Source: Runella limosa DSM 17973 (lineage in GTDB: Bacteria > Bacteroidota > Bacteroidia > Cytophagales > Spirosomataceae). Taken from it: a stretch of DNA of 64,000 nt. The stretch lies in assembly GCF_000482465.1 (NCBI RefSeq), contig NZ_KI519420.1, positions 527,147 through 591,146 of the forward strand, read 5' to 3'. The translations under genes and the position numbers were made by a program. Below the pieces are notes generated by a model that saw nothing but the letters and a program-made list of their open reading frames with translations, searched no databases and was not told the origin of the DNA. Positions within the stretch are counted from its first letter, which is position 1. Each line of letters begins with the position of its first letter. This document shows, piece after piece, positions 25,954-34,669 of this stretch.

Positions 25954-27441
25954 ATGAAAAAATATAATAGACTCATCGGCTTATGTACTGCCCTTTTGGT
26001 GCTTAATACAAGCTGTAATCTAGAAGAAACCATTTATTCCTCCATCTATACCGAGGCTTTTTATAAAACGGCTGCCGATGCCGAAAAAGGGCTTGTGGCC
26101 GTCTATGACCCTTTGGGTGACATGGGCGTTGGGCCTGCGCTCACCATTGTGTCCGATTTTAGCGCCGACCAGTCTTATCCACGGGCGGTAGTAGGTCGCA
26201 ATACCCTGACGCTTTTTGCTTACGACGCCAACTACACCACCCAACGCACGGCAGGACGTACCAACGAATCGCCGCAACAAATTTGGGCGTCGTGTTACGA
26301 TGGCATCGAAAAAGCCAATTGGATTATCGAAAAAGTGCCCGCAGCGGTCATGGATGAAACCCGCAAAAAACAAATTATTGGAGAAGCCTATTTTATGCGG
26401 GCGTTTTACCATTGGAATTTGGCCAAAAACTTTGGAGACGTTCCTGTCAAAACAAAACCAAGTACTTCCGAAGCCGAAGCAACCATTCCCAAAAGTGCCA
26501 AGGCCGACGTATATAAACAGATTTACAGCGACTTAGATCAAGCCCTCGCCGCAGGACTGCTCTCATATCCTGCTGTGGAAAAAGGTCGTCCTTCCAAAGA
26601 AGTGGTCAATGCACTTTATGCCAAAGCTGCTTTGTATAACGAAGATTGGCAAAAAGCAATGCAAAAAGCCCAGGAAGTCATCAATTCGGGTAAGTACTCA
26701 CTTATGCCTGATGTGCGCGACGTGTATCGTTATGACAAAGAAGATGCGGCTCGCGTCGAAAACATGTGGGCGTTTGAAGTAGCCCCCATTTCTCCTGGCC
26801 GCGCTCACCAGTTGACGGGCCTTTGTGGCCCTCCAGGCAATGCGGGAGCGGACTACGCTCGCACCTCGTTCGGGTCAATGTTTGCGTACCAAACCTTCTT
26901 TGATTCGTTTGACCCCGCCGATAAGCGCCGTCAGCTTTTGGATACTACTTACATCAATCGGAGCGGTGCGGTAGTACCCCAGCGCAGCATTACGCCGATT
27001 ACGACCCAAGGTGTTTTGATTAAAAAATACCAAGATCCCAACACGATTGTAGGACAGATACCCAATATTCCGATTTTGCGCCTGCCTGATATGTACCTCA
27101 TTGCTGCCGAAGCTGAGGCTCGTTTGAACGGAGCAACGGCCGCTGCGTATGGATTTGTGAATGCCATTCGCAAACGTGCTGGTTTACCCGATTTGAAAGC
27201 AGGATTGAGTAAAGATGCGTTCATTGATGCCGTATTGCAGGAGCGTTCTTGGGAGTTTTTTGCTGAAGGTGATCGCTGGTACGACCTGACTCGCACCGAC
27301 AAATTCATGAGTGTCATTCCAAAAGCAGTGAATAACGTGTATCCGACGCGCACACCAACGGCCAAAAACAAGTATTTCCCAATTCCATTAGATGAGATAA
27401 ATGCCAATCCAAAACTGGAACAAAACCCCGCGTGGAAGTAA
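25954..27441 (+). CDS. SusD/RagB-family glycan-binding lipoprotein
   Basis: The ATG at 25954 starts MKKYNRLIGL and gives a signal peptide with lipobox LNTSC; a GTG at 25927, immediately after the susC stop, is less likely. The roughly 495-residue product has SusD features: YFMRAFYHWNLAKNFGDVPV in the TPR-like N-terminal half, and near the end LQERSWEFFAEGDRWYDLTR followed by KYFPIPLDEINANPKLEQNP. It sits as a lid on the SusC barrel at the cell surface and captures the substrate glycan. It follows susC by 27 bp. Confidence 0.96.
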   Translation: MKKYNRLIGLCTALLVLNTSCNLEETIYSSIYTEAFYKTAADAEKGLVAVYDPLGDMGVGPALTIVSDFSADQSYPRAVVGRNTLTLFAYDANYTTQRTAGRTNESPQQIWASCYDGIEKANWIIEKVPAAVMDETRKKQIIGEAYFMRAFYHWNLAKNFGDVPVKTKPSTSEAEATIPKSAKADVYKQIYSDLDQALAAGLLSYPAVEKGRPSKEVVNALYAKAALYNEDWQKAMQKAQEVINSGKYSLMPDVRDVYRYDKEDAARVENMWAFEVAPISPGRAHQLTGLCGPPGNAGADYARTSFGSMFAYQTFFDSFDPADKRRQLLDTTYINRSGAVVPQRSITPITTQGVLIKKYQDPNTIVGQIPNIPILRLPDMYLIAAEAEARLNGATAAAYGFVNAIRKRAGLPDLKAGLSKDAFIDAVLQERSWEFFAEGDRWYDLTRTDKFMSVIPKAVNNVYPTRTPTAKNKYFPIPLDEINANPKLEQNPAWK

Positions 27442-29958
27442 ATGTCACTTAAAAAGAACACTTTATTGGTAGTTGCCTTCTTTACAAGTTGGGTAACTCT
27501 CCGAGCTCAAGCACCCAAATCGTTGGTGTTGGAAAATCAAGCGCTCCGATTACGTTGGGCTAATTCGCCCAAGGGTTGGCATCTTTCTCAAGTGAGTGTC
27601 AAAAAGGGCAATAACTGGGTTTCGCTCAAAAATCCTTCGGGAGAGAGTACATTATTGGTCACTACGGAAAAGCCTAAGCTAGAATCTGACTCCGTGTTTA
27701 AGAGCATTACGGGCAACAAATTTCCCGAAGATGCCTACCACTACCAAACCAAACAGTGGGCCGAAAGTACCAATCCTGTCTCGTTGAATACTGTGGGAAC
27801 GGCTTTTCATTTTTTTCCTAAAAAAGGAAGTCAGAATGCTCCTAACCAACTGACCTTTGAGCACGAAACCGACCAAGCCAAAATAGTTTCTCAATGGCGT
27901 TTTGACCCAAAATTCCCCACGGATGTCATCGTAACCCAAAAGCTTACCCCCAAACAAGCAGGCTATTTTTCATTGGCTACTCCTACGTTGAACTCTATCA
28001 GCGAGGCTGACATGGCTTGGGTAGCCGTTCCGGGGTATTTTCAGGGGAACTATATGCAACCCAATTTTGCCTTGGCGTATGCCTACGGGCACGGAGTTCC
28101 TACGCTGCCCGTGGTCTATCGCGAGCGCTCGGCCAGTACGCTTAGTCCGCTCGTTACGACCAAAACGGGCATCACGGTCTCGGTCATTCCTGACCCCGCT
28201 TTTTGCCGCGACCCTTGGGCCAAAGACAAGTTGACCCTGCATGATTGGAATATTGGGATTTCGCACAAAAACCGTAAGTCGCAACTAACTCCCACGTTGT
28301 ATTATCCCGTTCTTGGCGAACCAAAATCTGACTTAAAAACGGGTGAAACTGTCACATTTACGTTCCGATACAGCCTCTTAGGAAGTGATTGGTTTAGCAT
28401 GATTAACCACGCCGCCTACGACATTTATCAACTCAAACAGACCTTGGAACTTCGCCAAAGCAAGCAGTCGCTGACCGACCGTATCCAGAAAATGCACCAT
28501 TATTTAACCAACCCCAAAACGTCGCTTTGGAACATCGAAGAATACAAAGGTTTGAAAATTGGGGCCCAATCGTACTTAGGTGGTGTGGTAGGTTCACAGC
28601 GCGATGCCATGAAAAACTCCGATTATGGCGCGATGTGGATGCTGGCCAATGCTACCAAAGACACCTTACTCACCAAAAATGTCCTGCCCTACGCGCTCAA
28701 TTTTAAGTTTACGCAGCAAATCACCGAGCCAGGCTTTTTTAACGGGGCGTTGGCAGGGCAGTATTATTTGGCCAAACGCAAAAAATTCACCGAAGAGTGG
28801 GGCGAAGTAGTCGAACCTATCGCGGTGACGTACTACACCATGCTTGATTTGGGCAATATTTTATTGTTCGAGCCCGACAATCAGTCGCTTAGAGAGCGTT
28901 TAAAGGCGGGGGCTGAATGGTTGTTAAAAAACCAAAAAGCCAACGGTAGCTGGGGAGTGGCTTATGACCGCAAAACGGAGCAGGAAGTTTTTCTCGACAT
29001 TCAGGATGTACGACCAACCTTCTACGGGCTTTTGGTAGCGTACCGTATTTTGAAAGATGCTAAGTATTTGGCCGCCGCCCAAAAAGGAGCAGATTGGTTT
29101 GTGAAAAATGCCGTTGACAAAGGTAGTTTTTTAGGAGTTTGCGGCGATGCTCGCTATGCCCCCGACTTTGCCACGGCGCAGTCGGCTCAAGCATTGCTGG
29201 ATTTGTATGACATTACGCAGAATCCTACCTACAAAACCGCCGCTATCCAAGCCGCCAAAGTCTATACCACCTCGATTTATACCCACCCCATTCCGAACCG
29301 TACCTTAAAAACGGTCAACGGCATTGAGCGTGAGGACTGGGAGATTTCGCAAGTGGGTTTGAGTTTTGAACACGGCGGGATTTTTGGTTCTTCAAACGCC
29401 CACGGCCCTATCCAACTGGCGAGCCATGCGGGGTTGTTTATTCGGATGTATCAGCTCACGAAAGAACCTATTTTCGCCGATTTAGCGCGTTCGGCTGCGT
29501 GGGGACGCGACGCGTTTGTTGAACCCAAAACCAGCGTTGCTTCCTATTATTGGCGGGTGATGAACCAAGGTTCGGGGCCGTATCCTCACCACGCTTGGTG
29601 GCAAATCGGCTGGCTTACCGACTACCTCATGTCAGAGGCAGAATTACGTTCGGGTGGGCAAGTGAAATTCCCTCGTGGGTTTGTGACGCCCAAAGTGGGT
29701 CCCCACCAAAGTTACGGATTTGAAGCAGGCTTCATCAACGGTACCAAAGCCAAACTCATCATTGACGAAAACCTCGTTAAAATCGACAATCCGACCATTG
29801 ATTACCTCTTGGCAGAATCGGAGCAGAAAAATACGCTATTTGTGATTTTGTTGAATAACAGTTCTCAAGCAAGTGATTTTCAGGTCACTATCAACGGCAA
29901 GTCCTATAAAAAACAATTGGCAGGAGCTGGATTTGAAGTAATGACGGTAGCGAAGTAA
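27442..29958 (+). CDS. Secreted (alpha/alpha)6-type protein of the Sus locus, function unknown
   Basis: The 838-residue product starts on the base after the SusD stop and has a signal peptide ending TLRAQ. Residues about 25-350 look like beta-sandwich. Residues about 440-720 have helical repeats with motifs such as WLLKNQKANGSWG, DIQDVRPTFYGLLVAYRIL and HHAWWQIGWLTDYL. These are typical of (alpha/alpha)6-barrel glycoside hydrolases or polysaccharide lyases. A small C-terminal beta domain follows. I do not recognise a catalytic signature that names a family. From its place it should act on the glycan imported by SusCD. A polysaccharide lyase or unsaturated glucuronyl hydrolase-like role is possible. 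Confidence 0.65.
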   Translation: MSLKKNTLLVVAFFTSWVTLRAQAPKSLVLENQALRLRWANSPKGWHLSQVSVKKGNNWVSLKNPSGESTLLVTTEKPKLESDSVFKSITGNKFPEDAYHYQTKQWAESTNPVSLNTVGTAFHFFPKKGSQNAPNQLTFEHETDQAKIVSQWRFDPKFPTDVIVTQKLTPKQAGYFSLATPTLNSISEADMAWVAVPGYFQGNYMQPNFALAYAYGHGVPTLPVVYRERSASTLSPLVTTKTGITVSVIPDPAFCRDPWAKDKLTLHDWNIGISHKNRKSQLTPTLYYPVLGEPKSDLKTGETVTFTFRYSLLGSDWFSMINHAAYDIYQLKQTLELRQSKQSLTDRIQKMHHYLTNPKTSLWNIEEYKGLKIGAQSYLGGVVGSQRDAMKNSDYGAMWMLANATKDTLLTKNVLPYALNFKFTQQITEPGFFNGALAGQYYLAKRKKFTEEWGEVVEPIAVTYYTMLDLGNILLFEPDNQSLRERLKAGAEWLLKNQKANGSWGVAYDRKTEQEVFLDIQDVRPTFYGLLVAYRILKDAKYLAAAQKGADWFVKNAVDKGSFLGVCGDARYAPDFATAQSAQALLDLYDITQNPTYKTAAIQAAKVYTTSIYTHPIPNRTLKTVNGIEREDWEISQVGLSFEHGGIFGSSNAHGPIQLASHAGLFIRMYQLTKEPIFADLARSAAWGRDAFVEPKTSVASYYWRVMNQGSGPYPHHAWWQIGWLTDYLMSEAELRSGGQVKFPRGFVTPKVGPHQSYGFEAGFINGTKAKLIIDENLVKIDNPTIDYLLAESEQKNTLFVILLNNSSQASDFQVTINGKSYKKQLAGAGFEVMTVAK

Positions 29959-30105
29959 TTAGGGCTTTTTGGGAATAGGTAGCTCTATTTTAGCTAATAC
30001 CTCATTGGCTTTAGCTAATTTTTCAGAAAAGGGAGGTTTGTTGTCTTTTGTCTTTAGTGGTAAAGAATCCCTTTTTTCAACCTTAAACTTCGATTCAATT
30101 CTCAT
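29959..30105 (-). CDS. Small 48-residue hypothetical protein, partner of the gene upstream
   Basis: On the minus strand an ATG at 30103-30105 opens 48 codons: MRIESKFKVEKRDSLPLKTK, then PPFSEKLAKANEVLAKIELP and IPKKP, then TAA. It starts 33 bp after the stop of the 146-residue gene on the same strand and ends one base after the susD-locus gene on the other strand. The short, charged, mostly helical product and the tight pairing suggest a real small gene of a two-gene module. No function is known to me. Confidence 0.5.
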   Translation of the reverse strand: MRIESKFKVEKRDSLPLKTKDNKPPFSEKLAKANEVLAKIELPIPKKP

Positions 30106-30138
30106 AGTTCTGTAAATTTTATGGTTAAAGTTAATGAA

Positions 30139-30579
30139 TTATTTTTTTCTAATCAAAAAACCTTCGTAGGCTCTATTGGCTATAAATGACTCAGGCTGAG
30201 AATTAATAACTCCCAATACATCAAATTGGGTGGTAATCTCATCCAAACTATGATTTATAGCAATTCTGTAAAGCCGAGTTCGCGAGGGTGAATTGCCAGA
30301 GAAATAAATGATATGCTCGGGATTGAGAGAAAGATAGTGAATAACGACTTGGAAAATCGTAGCTAAAATCTTTTCCATATCACCATTGTCATTAATGATT
30401 GTATCATCAATTTCTCCAGTATTTGGGTCATAATCTGCTAAACCGAGATTATAAATAGTTGCAACAGAGGTCTGTTGAAAAGCGACAACTTTGTTGATTA
30501 CACCCTTTGAACCGATACTTTCGAAGTAAAACTCTGTAGAAGACAGGTTGGAATAAAATAAGTAATTTGGATAATTCAC
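30139..30579 (-). CDS. Conserved hypothetical protein, DUF6934-like
   Basis: The 146-residue cytoplasmic protein reads FYFESIGSKGVINKVVAFQQ, then YNLGLADYDPNTGEIDDTII, IYFSGNSPSRTRLYRIAINH and a C-terminal YEGFLIRKK. From memory this wording fits a small Bacteroidota family listed as DUF6934; no biochemical role is established. It has no signal peptide or membrane helix. It is divergent from the symporter gene with only 37 bp between the starts, and a 48-residue gene follows. The pair interrupts the Sus-type locus on the opposite strand, which suggests insertion of an independent module. Confidence 0.65.
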   Translation of the reverse strand: MNYPNYLFYSNLSSTEFYFESIGSKGVINKVVAFQQTSVATIYNLGLADYDPNTGEIDDTIINDNGDMEKILATIFQVVIHYLSLNPEHIIYFSGNSPSRTRLYRIAINHSLDEITTQFDVLGVINSQPESFIANRAYEGFLIRKK

Positions 30580-30616
30580 GATTCTATATTTAGGCTACAA
30601 AACTAACCAAAACATC

Positions 30617-32332
30617 TTGAACTCACTGATTGATACCGCCGTCATCTTTATTTTCTCCGCTTTTGTACTGGGGATTGGGATGCTGTTTGCCCGCACGGGG
30701 CGCAACCTCAAATCGTTTTTTGCGGGGGGAGAAGCCGTGCCTTGGTTCATTGGTGGACTGTCGCTATTCATGTCCTTTTTCTCCGCGGGCACGTTTGTGG
30801 CGTGGGGCTCTATCGCCTACAAACACGGCTGGGTGGCCGTCACTATTCAATGGACGATGTGCATCGGAGCTATCATCACGGGGCTGTTTTTATCTCCTCG
30901 CTGGCGGGCTACTGGCAACCTCACCGCGGCAGAGTTTATCCGCGAACGCCTCGGCGAACGCGTTCAGAAGACCTACATCGGCATCTTTACTTTGGTATCG
31001 GTATTTATCAAAGGCTCGGTGTTGTACCCCGTGGCCAAGCTGGTAAGTGTTTCACTGGGGTTTCCTTTGCTCGAATCTACCATCGTGTTGGGAGTTTTCA
31101 TGATTGCTTACACGGCCGTCGGCGGACTGTGGGCAGTGATGGTAACCGATATTTTACAGTTTGTTATTTTGACGGCCGCTGTATTTATTTTACTTCCTTT
31201 GTCGCTCAATAAAGTCGGTGGTTTTGAACGATTTACCCAACAAGTCCCCGACGACTTTTTCAACCTTCTCCACGGCGAATACACCTTCGGTTTTGTGCTT
31301 GCGTTTGTGTTTTATCACATTGCGTACATTGGGGGTAACTGGACATTTGTTCAGCGTTACACCAGCGTCGATAGCCCCAAATCGGCCCGCAAAGTAGCAT
31401 TTCTTTTTGCGGCGCTGTATTTAGTCAGTCCCATGATTTGGATGCTTCCCCCGATGATTTATCGGGCACTGAATCCCAGTTTAGAAGGATTGGATACCGA
31501 AAATGCTTACTTACTGATTTGCAAGGCCGTTCTGCCACCTGGCTTGCTCGGGTTGATGCTTACGGGAATGTATTTCTCGACTTCGGCCAGTGCCAATACC
31601 ACCTTAAATGTCGTCTCTGCGGTTTTTACTAATGATATTTACAAAGGCTTTATCAACCCCAAAGCCTCTGATCAGCAACTCATTAAAGTAGCAAGACTTT
31701 CGTCATGGGGATTTGGATTGGGCATGATTGTGATTGCCTTATTGGTCCCTGCTGCTGGTGGAATCGTGGAAGTGGTGCTGAGTATTTCGGCTATTTCAGG
31801 TGGGCCACTGCTGGCTCCGCCGCTTTGGGCGCTGTTTTCAAAACGTATCAACGGAAAAACTACCTTCTGGATTACGATTGTTGGGTTGGTAGTTAACCTA
31901 TTCTTTAAAGTGCTGTCACCGTGGCTATTGGACTTTAAACTAAGCCGTGCTGTCGAAACCATCGTGGGCATTGGCCTGCCGTTGGTTTTGCTTTCGGCCT
32001 ATGAATTGTATGCCCGAGCTAACCAAAAAATTGCCGAAGAATACGAGCCATACCTAGCCACCAAAGCAGCCCGAAAAGCCCAAGCCATGCTCGAAAACGA
32101 AGAAGAATCGTTGGAAATAAAACGACAAAATCGCTTTGGAATGCAAGTCATTGCGGGAGCATTAGTGTTTGTGGCAGTGGTATTATTTGGATTAAGCGCC
32201 TTTGCTACCTCGGGCGGTCTAATCACGGCGGGAATTGCAGTGGTAGTTTTGTTAGGAGCTATTATTCCGTGGCGAGCTGCTAGACGAATTACCGTCATTG
32301 GAGAAAAAATAAAGGAAGTCAGTCAGGGCTAA
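30617..32332 (+). CDS. Solute:sodium symporter (SSS) family transporter
   Basis: A 571-residue protein with about 13 to 14 hydrophobic helices and the SSS signature near the N-terminus: KSFFAGGEAVPWFIGGLSLF and SFFSAGTFVAWGSIAYKHG. The start appears to be TTG at 30617, because the first ATG in frame (near 30680) would remove most of helix 1. These symporters take up sugars, uronates, sialic acid or other solutes with Na+. Its position between Sus-type genes and GH2 suggests import of the monomer released by that system. The stop codon TAA lies inside a dispersed palindrome (GTCAGGGCTAAAGCCC). Confidence 0.9.
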   Translation: MNSLIDTAVIFIFSAFVLGIGMLFARTGRNLKSFFAGGEAVPWFIGGLSLFMSFFSAGTFVAWGSIAYKHGWVAVTIQWTMCIGAIITGLFLSPRWRATGNLTAAEFIRERLGERVQKTYIGIFTLVSVFIKGSVLYPVAKLVSVSLGFPLLESTIVLGVFMIAYTAVGGLWAVMVTDILQFVILTAAVFILLPLSLNKVGGFERFTQQVPDDFFNLLHGEYTFGFVLAFVFYHIAYIGGNWTFVQRYTSVDSPKSARKVAFLFAALYLVSPMIWMLPPMIYRALNPSLEGLDTENAYLLICKAVLPPGLLGLMLTGMYFSTSASANTTLNVVSAVFTNDIYKGFINPKASDQQLIKVARLSSWGFGLGMIVIALLVPAAGGIVEVVLSISAISGGPLLAPPLWALFSKRINGKTTFWITIVGLVVNLFFKVLSPWLLDFKLSRAVETIVGIGLPLVLLSAYELYARANQKIAEEYEPYLATKAARKAQAMLENEEESLEIKRQNRFGMQVIAGALVFVAVVLFGLSAFATSGGLITAGIAVVVLLGAIIPWRAARRITVIGEKIKEVSQG

Positions 32333-32523
32333 AGCCCGCCTATTCAGTTGCTTATCCCTTGCCACGCCCTAAAGGACGTGGTTAAAAAGAGCGAAACACG
32401 AGATATTCCGCTACTCTCCACAGCTTCAGCCTTGGGAATCACGCTGAAAGAGATTCTTTTAACCCCATGGCTTTAGCCTGGGGTAATACAAGTGAACGAA
32501 AATGAATGGGCTTTAGCCCTGAC
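32322..32523. repeat. MITE/BIME-like element of TTTA-loop palindromes
   Basis: GTCAGGGCTAAAGCCC at 32322-32337 and its exact reverse complement at 32508-32523 bound 202 bp. Inside are CCACGCCC-TAAA-GGACGTGG (about 32359-32379) and ACCCCATGGC-TTTA-GCCTGGGGT (about 32462-32484). All hairpins share a TTTA or TAAA tetraloop. The left end supplies the symporter stop codon, and the right end lies just upstream of the GH2 start. Confidence 0.8.
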
Positions 32524-32539
32524 AATCAACACATCACAC

Positions 32540-34549
32540 ATGAAACTCACAAGTTTATTTTTGCTGTTATCACTTTCTGGTTTTGCCCAATTTAGCATCC
32601 GACAGCCCGACGCCATTCTGTTGCATGGACAATGGTCGTTTGCCATGGACCCGCGCGAAGTGGGGGCTACCAAAGGCTGGTACAAAGACGGTTACAACGT
32701 CGGAGGTTGGGATAAAGTCAGTGTTCCTCACTGCTTTTCGACCGACCCTCGCTACCAGTTTTATACGGGAACCGTTTGGTATCGTAAGTCTTTTCCGTGG
32801 CAGCCTCAGGCGGGCAAACGTACGTTGTTGCACTTTGATGCGGCTTATTATGCCACTACCGTTTGGCTCAACAATCAGAAAATTGGTACACACGAAGGTG
32901 GCTATACGCCGTTTCATTTTGACATTACCGATTACCTAAAATCGGGCGATAACGTACTGACTGTTTCTGTTAATAACGATACGTGGCAAACGGGTTCTAT
33001 TCCTGGCGCGAAGGATAACGGCAATGCCAACGACCCGTTTCCTGGTTGGATTAATTACGGTGGACTGATTCGCCCCGTGTACCTTACCATTGAACCTGAC
33101 TTATACATCGAAAACCTCAAAGTAGAGGCGGTGCCTGATTTGGCTTCGGGTACGGCAACAGTACGCGTGAAGACCCGCGTTAGGAACACGTCTTCGCAAG
33201 CACAAACGCCTAAATCGGCAACGACGGTTGTCTTCAGAAATCAATCGTTGAAGCTTGTTTGGAAAATTACTTCAGCCGCCATCGCCGCAGGACAAACAGG
33301 GATTCTTGAGGCTGAAACCTCGCTCAAAGCTACCGACGTACAACTGTGGAGTATTGACAGCCCGCAATTGTACCAGCTCCAAACGGTTGTTGGAGGTGAC
33401 ACGCTTGCCACTTCGTTTGGAATACGCAAAGTAGAAGTTAGAAATGCGCAGTTGCTGCTCAACGGTCAGCCTATCCGTTTGGCAGGGGGAAATCGCGTGG
33501 TAGATTATCCCAGTTTAGGCTCGTTAGAACCCGATTGGTTGGTCGAAAAAGACTTTCGCTTGATGAAAGAAGCAGGAATGGAGTTTCATCGCTTGACCCA
33601 CTATACCCCAAGTGAAACTTTCTACGACCTAGCCGACCGCTACGGAATGCTCATCATCACCGAAGCGGGCAACTGGCAACTCACGCCCAGTCAAATGGAC
33701 AACGACACCATTCGCCAAAAATTCAAGCAACAATTTCGAGAAATGGCCGAGCGCGACTGGAATCATCCGAGTGTGATTGCGTACAGCGTCGGTAACGAAT
33801 ACTTGTCGGAAACGCCTTCGGGACAACGTTGGACCAAAGACATGATGGTTTATGGCAAAAGCCTTGACCCCAGTCGTTTGTTTACCTTCGCTTCCATGCG
33901 TCTCAATATTTTACCTGCCAAACCTGAGGACGAGGCCACGCAATACTGCGATTTTGTTTCCACCAATACCTACGGCAACCACGCCAAAATATTTGACCAC
34001 ATCCACGCACTGTATCCCGACAAGCCCATTCTCATCAGTGAATGGGGTGTTCGCGCTGACACACCCACGGGCGAAGCAGGGCAGGTGAGTCACTTGGAAA
34101 ACGTCATGGCTGAGATTCGTAAACGCCCGTACATTGTGGGCGCTTCGTGGTGGTCATTCAATGATTACCAAAGTCGCCACGTAGGCACAAATCCCAATGG
34201 CTACCGTCCGTGGGGGCTAGTAGGCCCTGAGCGTAACAAGCGTCCGCTTTACCACGCTCACCGCCGTGAGATGTCGCCCATTACGCTCGAAAAAGTGCGT
34301 TTTCAGGCTGGAGGGCAAGGCGTTCACCAGTTGGTAGTTCGTATCAAAAACCGTAGCGATTTCCCCGCTTATACGGTCAAAAATTATACCCTAAAAACGC
34401 CCGACGCGTCTTTTTCATTCCCAGAACTATCTCCAGGCCAAAGTGCCGAAATCACACTCCTCATCCGTGGTTTTGACCCAAAAATAACCTTAGAGGTAGT
34501 TAAGCCTACGGGCTATTCAGTTATGAATGAGACGATTGAGTTAAAATAA
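32540..34549 (+). CDS. Glycoside hydrolase family 2 (beta-galactosidase/beta-glucuronidase-like)
   Basis: The ATG at 32540 gives a signal peptide ending SGFAQ; a GTG at 32492 would read through a palindromic repeat and is rejected. The 669-residue product has the GH2 order: a sugar-binding jelly-roll (about 20-190, with TVWYRKSF and GINYGGLIRPVYL-like wording), an Ig-like domain (about 190-300), then the barrel with acid/base Glu420 in YSVGNEY and nucleophile Glu501 in ISEWGV. The substrate may be beta-galactoside, beta-glucuronide or beta-mannoside; the sequence does not decide. It is likely periplasmic and serves the Sus-type locus. Confidence 0.9.
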   Translation: MKLTSLFLLLSLSGFAQFSIRQPDAILLHGQWSFAMDPREVGATKGWYKDGYNVGGWDKVSVPHCFSTDPRYQFYTGTVWYRKSFPWQPQAGKRTLLHFDAAYYATTVWLNNQKIGTHEGGYTPFHFDITDYLKSGDNVLTVSVNNDTWQTGSIPGAKDNGNANDPFPGWINYGGLIRPVYLTIEPDLYIENLKVEAVPDLASGTATVRVKTRVRNTSSQAQTPKSATTVVFRNQSLKLVWKITSAAIAAGQTGILEAETSLKATDVQLWSIDSPQLYQLQTVVGGDTLATSFGIRKVEVRNAQLLLNGQPIRLAGGNRVVDYPSLGSLEPDWLVEKDFRLMKEAGMEFHRLTHYTPSETFYDLADRYGMLIITEAGNWQLTPSQMDNDTIRQKFKQQFREMAERDWNHPSVIAYSVGNEYLSETPSGQRWTKDMMVYGKSLDPSRLFTFASMRLNILPAKPEDEATQYCDFVSTNTYGNHAKIFDHIHALYPDKPILISEWGVRADTPTGEAGQVSHLENVMAEIRKRPYIVGASWWSFNDYQSRHVGTNPNGYRPWGLVGPERNKRPLYHAHRREMSPITLEKVRFQAGGQGVHQLVVRIKNRSDFPAYTVKNYTLKTPDASFSFPELSPGQSAEITLLIRGFDPKITLEVVKPTGYSVMNETIELK

Positions 34550-34557
34550 AGCAGCTT

Positions 34558-34590
34558 AGACTTTCCAAGTTTTTGAAACTTGGAAAGTCT
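34558..34590. terminator. Hairpin AGACTTTCCAAGTTT after the GH2 gene
   Basis: AGACTTTCCAAGTTT pairs with AAACTTGGAAAGTCT across a three-base loop, a 15-bp perfect stem. The same stem occurs at 15906-15968. Confidence 0.65.
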
Positions 34591-34595
34591 GGCAT

Positions 34596-34626
34596 AACCT
34601 ATAAGGTTTTTAAAACCTTATAGGTT
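34596..34626. repeat. Hairpin AACCTATAAGGTTTT
   Basis: AACCTATAAGGTTTT and AAAACCTTATAGGTT form a 15-bp perfect stem around one T. Half of it (AAAACCTTATAGGT) also occurs at 3826-3839 after the metallo-beta-lactamase-fold gene. It directly follows the previous hairpin. Confidence 0.65.
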
Positions 34627-34669
34627 TCGATAAATCATTTACGTTAAAGAATAACTTTTGCAAAAAAGC

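Noticed and set aside
32492-32540. GTG start 16 codons upstream of GH2
   Set aside because: It reads through the dispersed GGGCTTTAGCCC palindrome and hides a good signal peptide that begins at the ATG at 32540.
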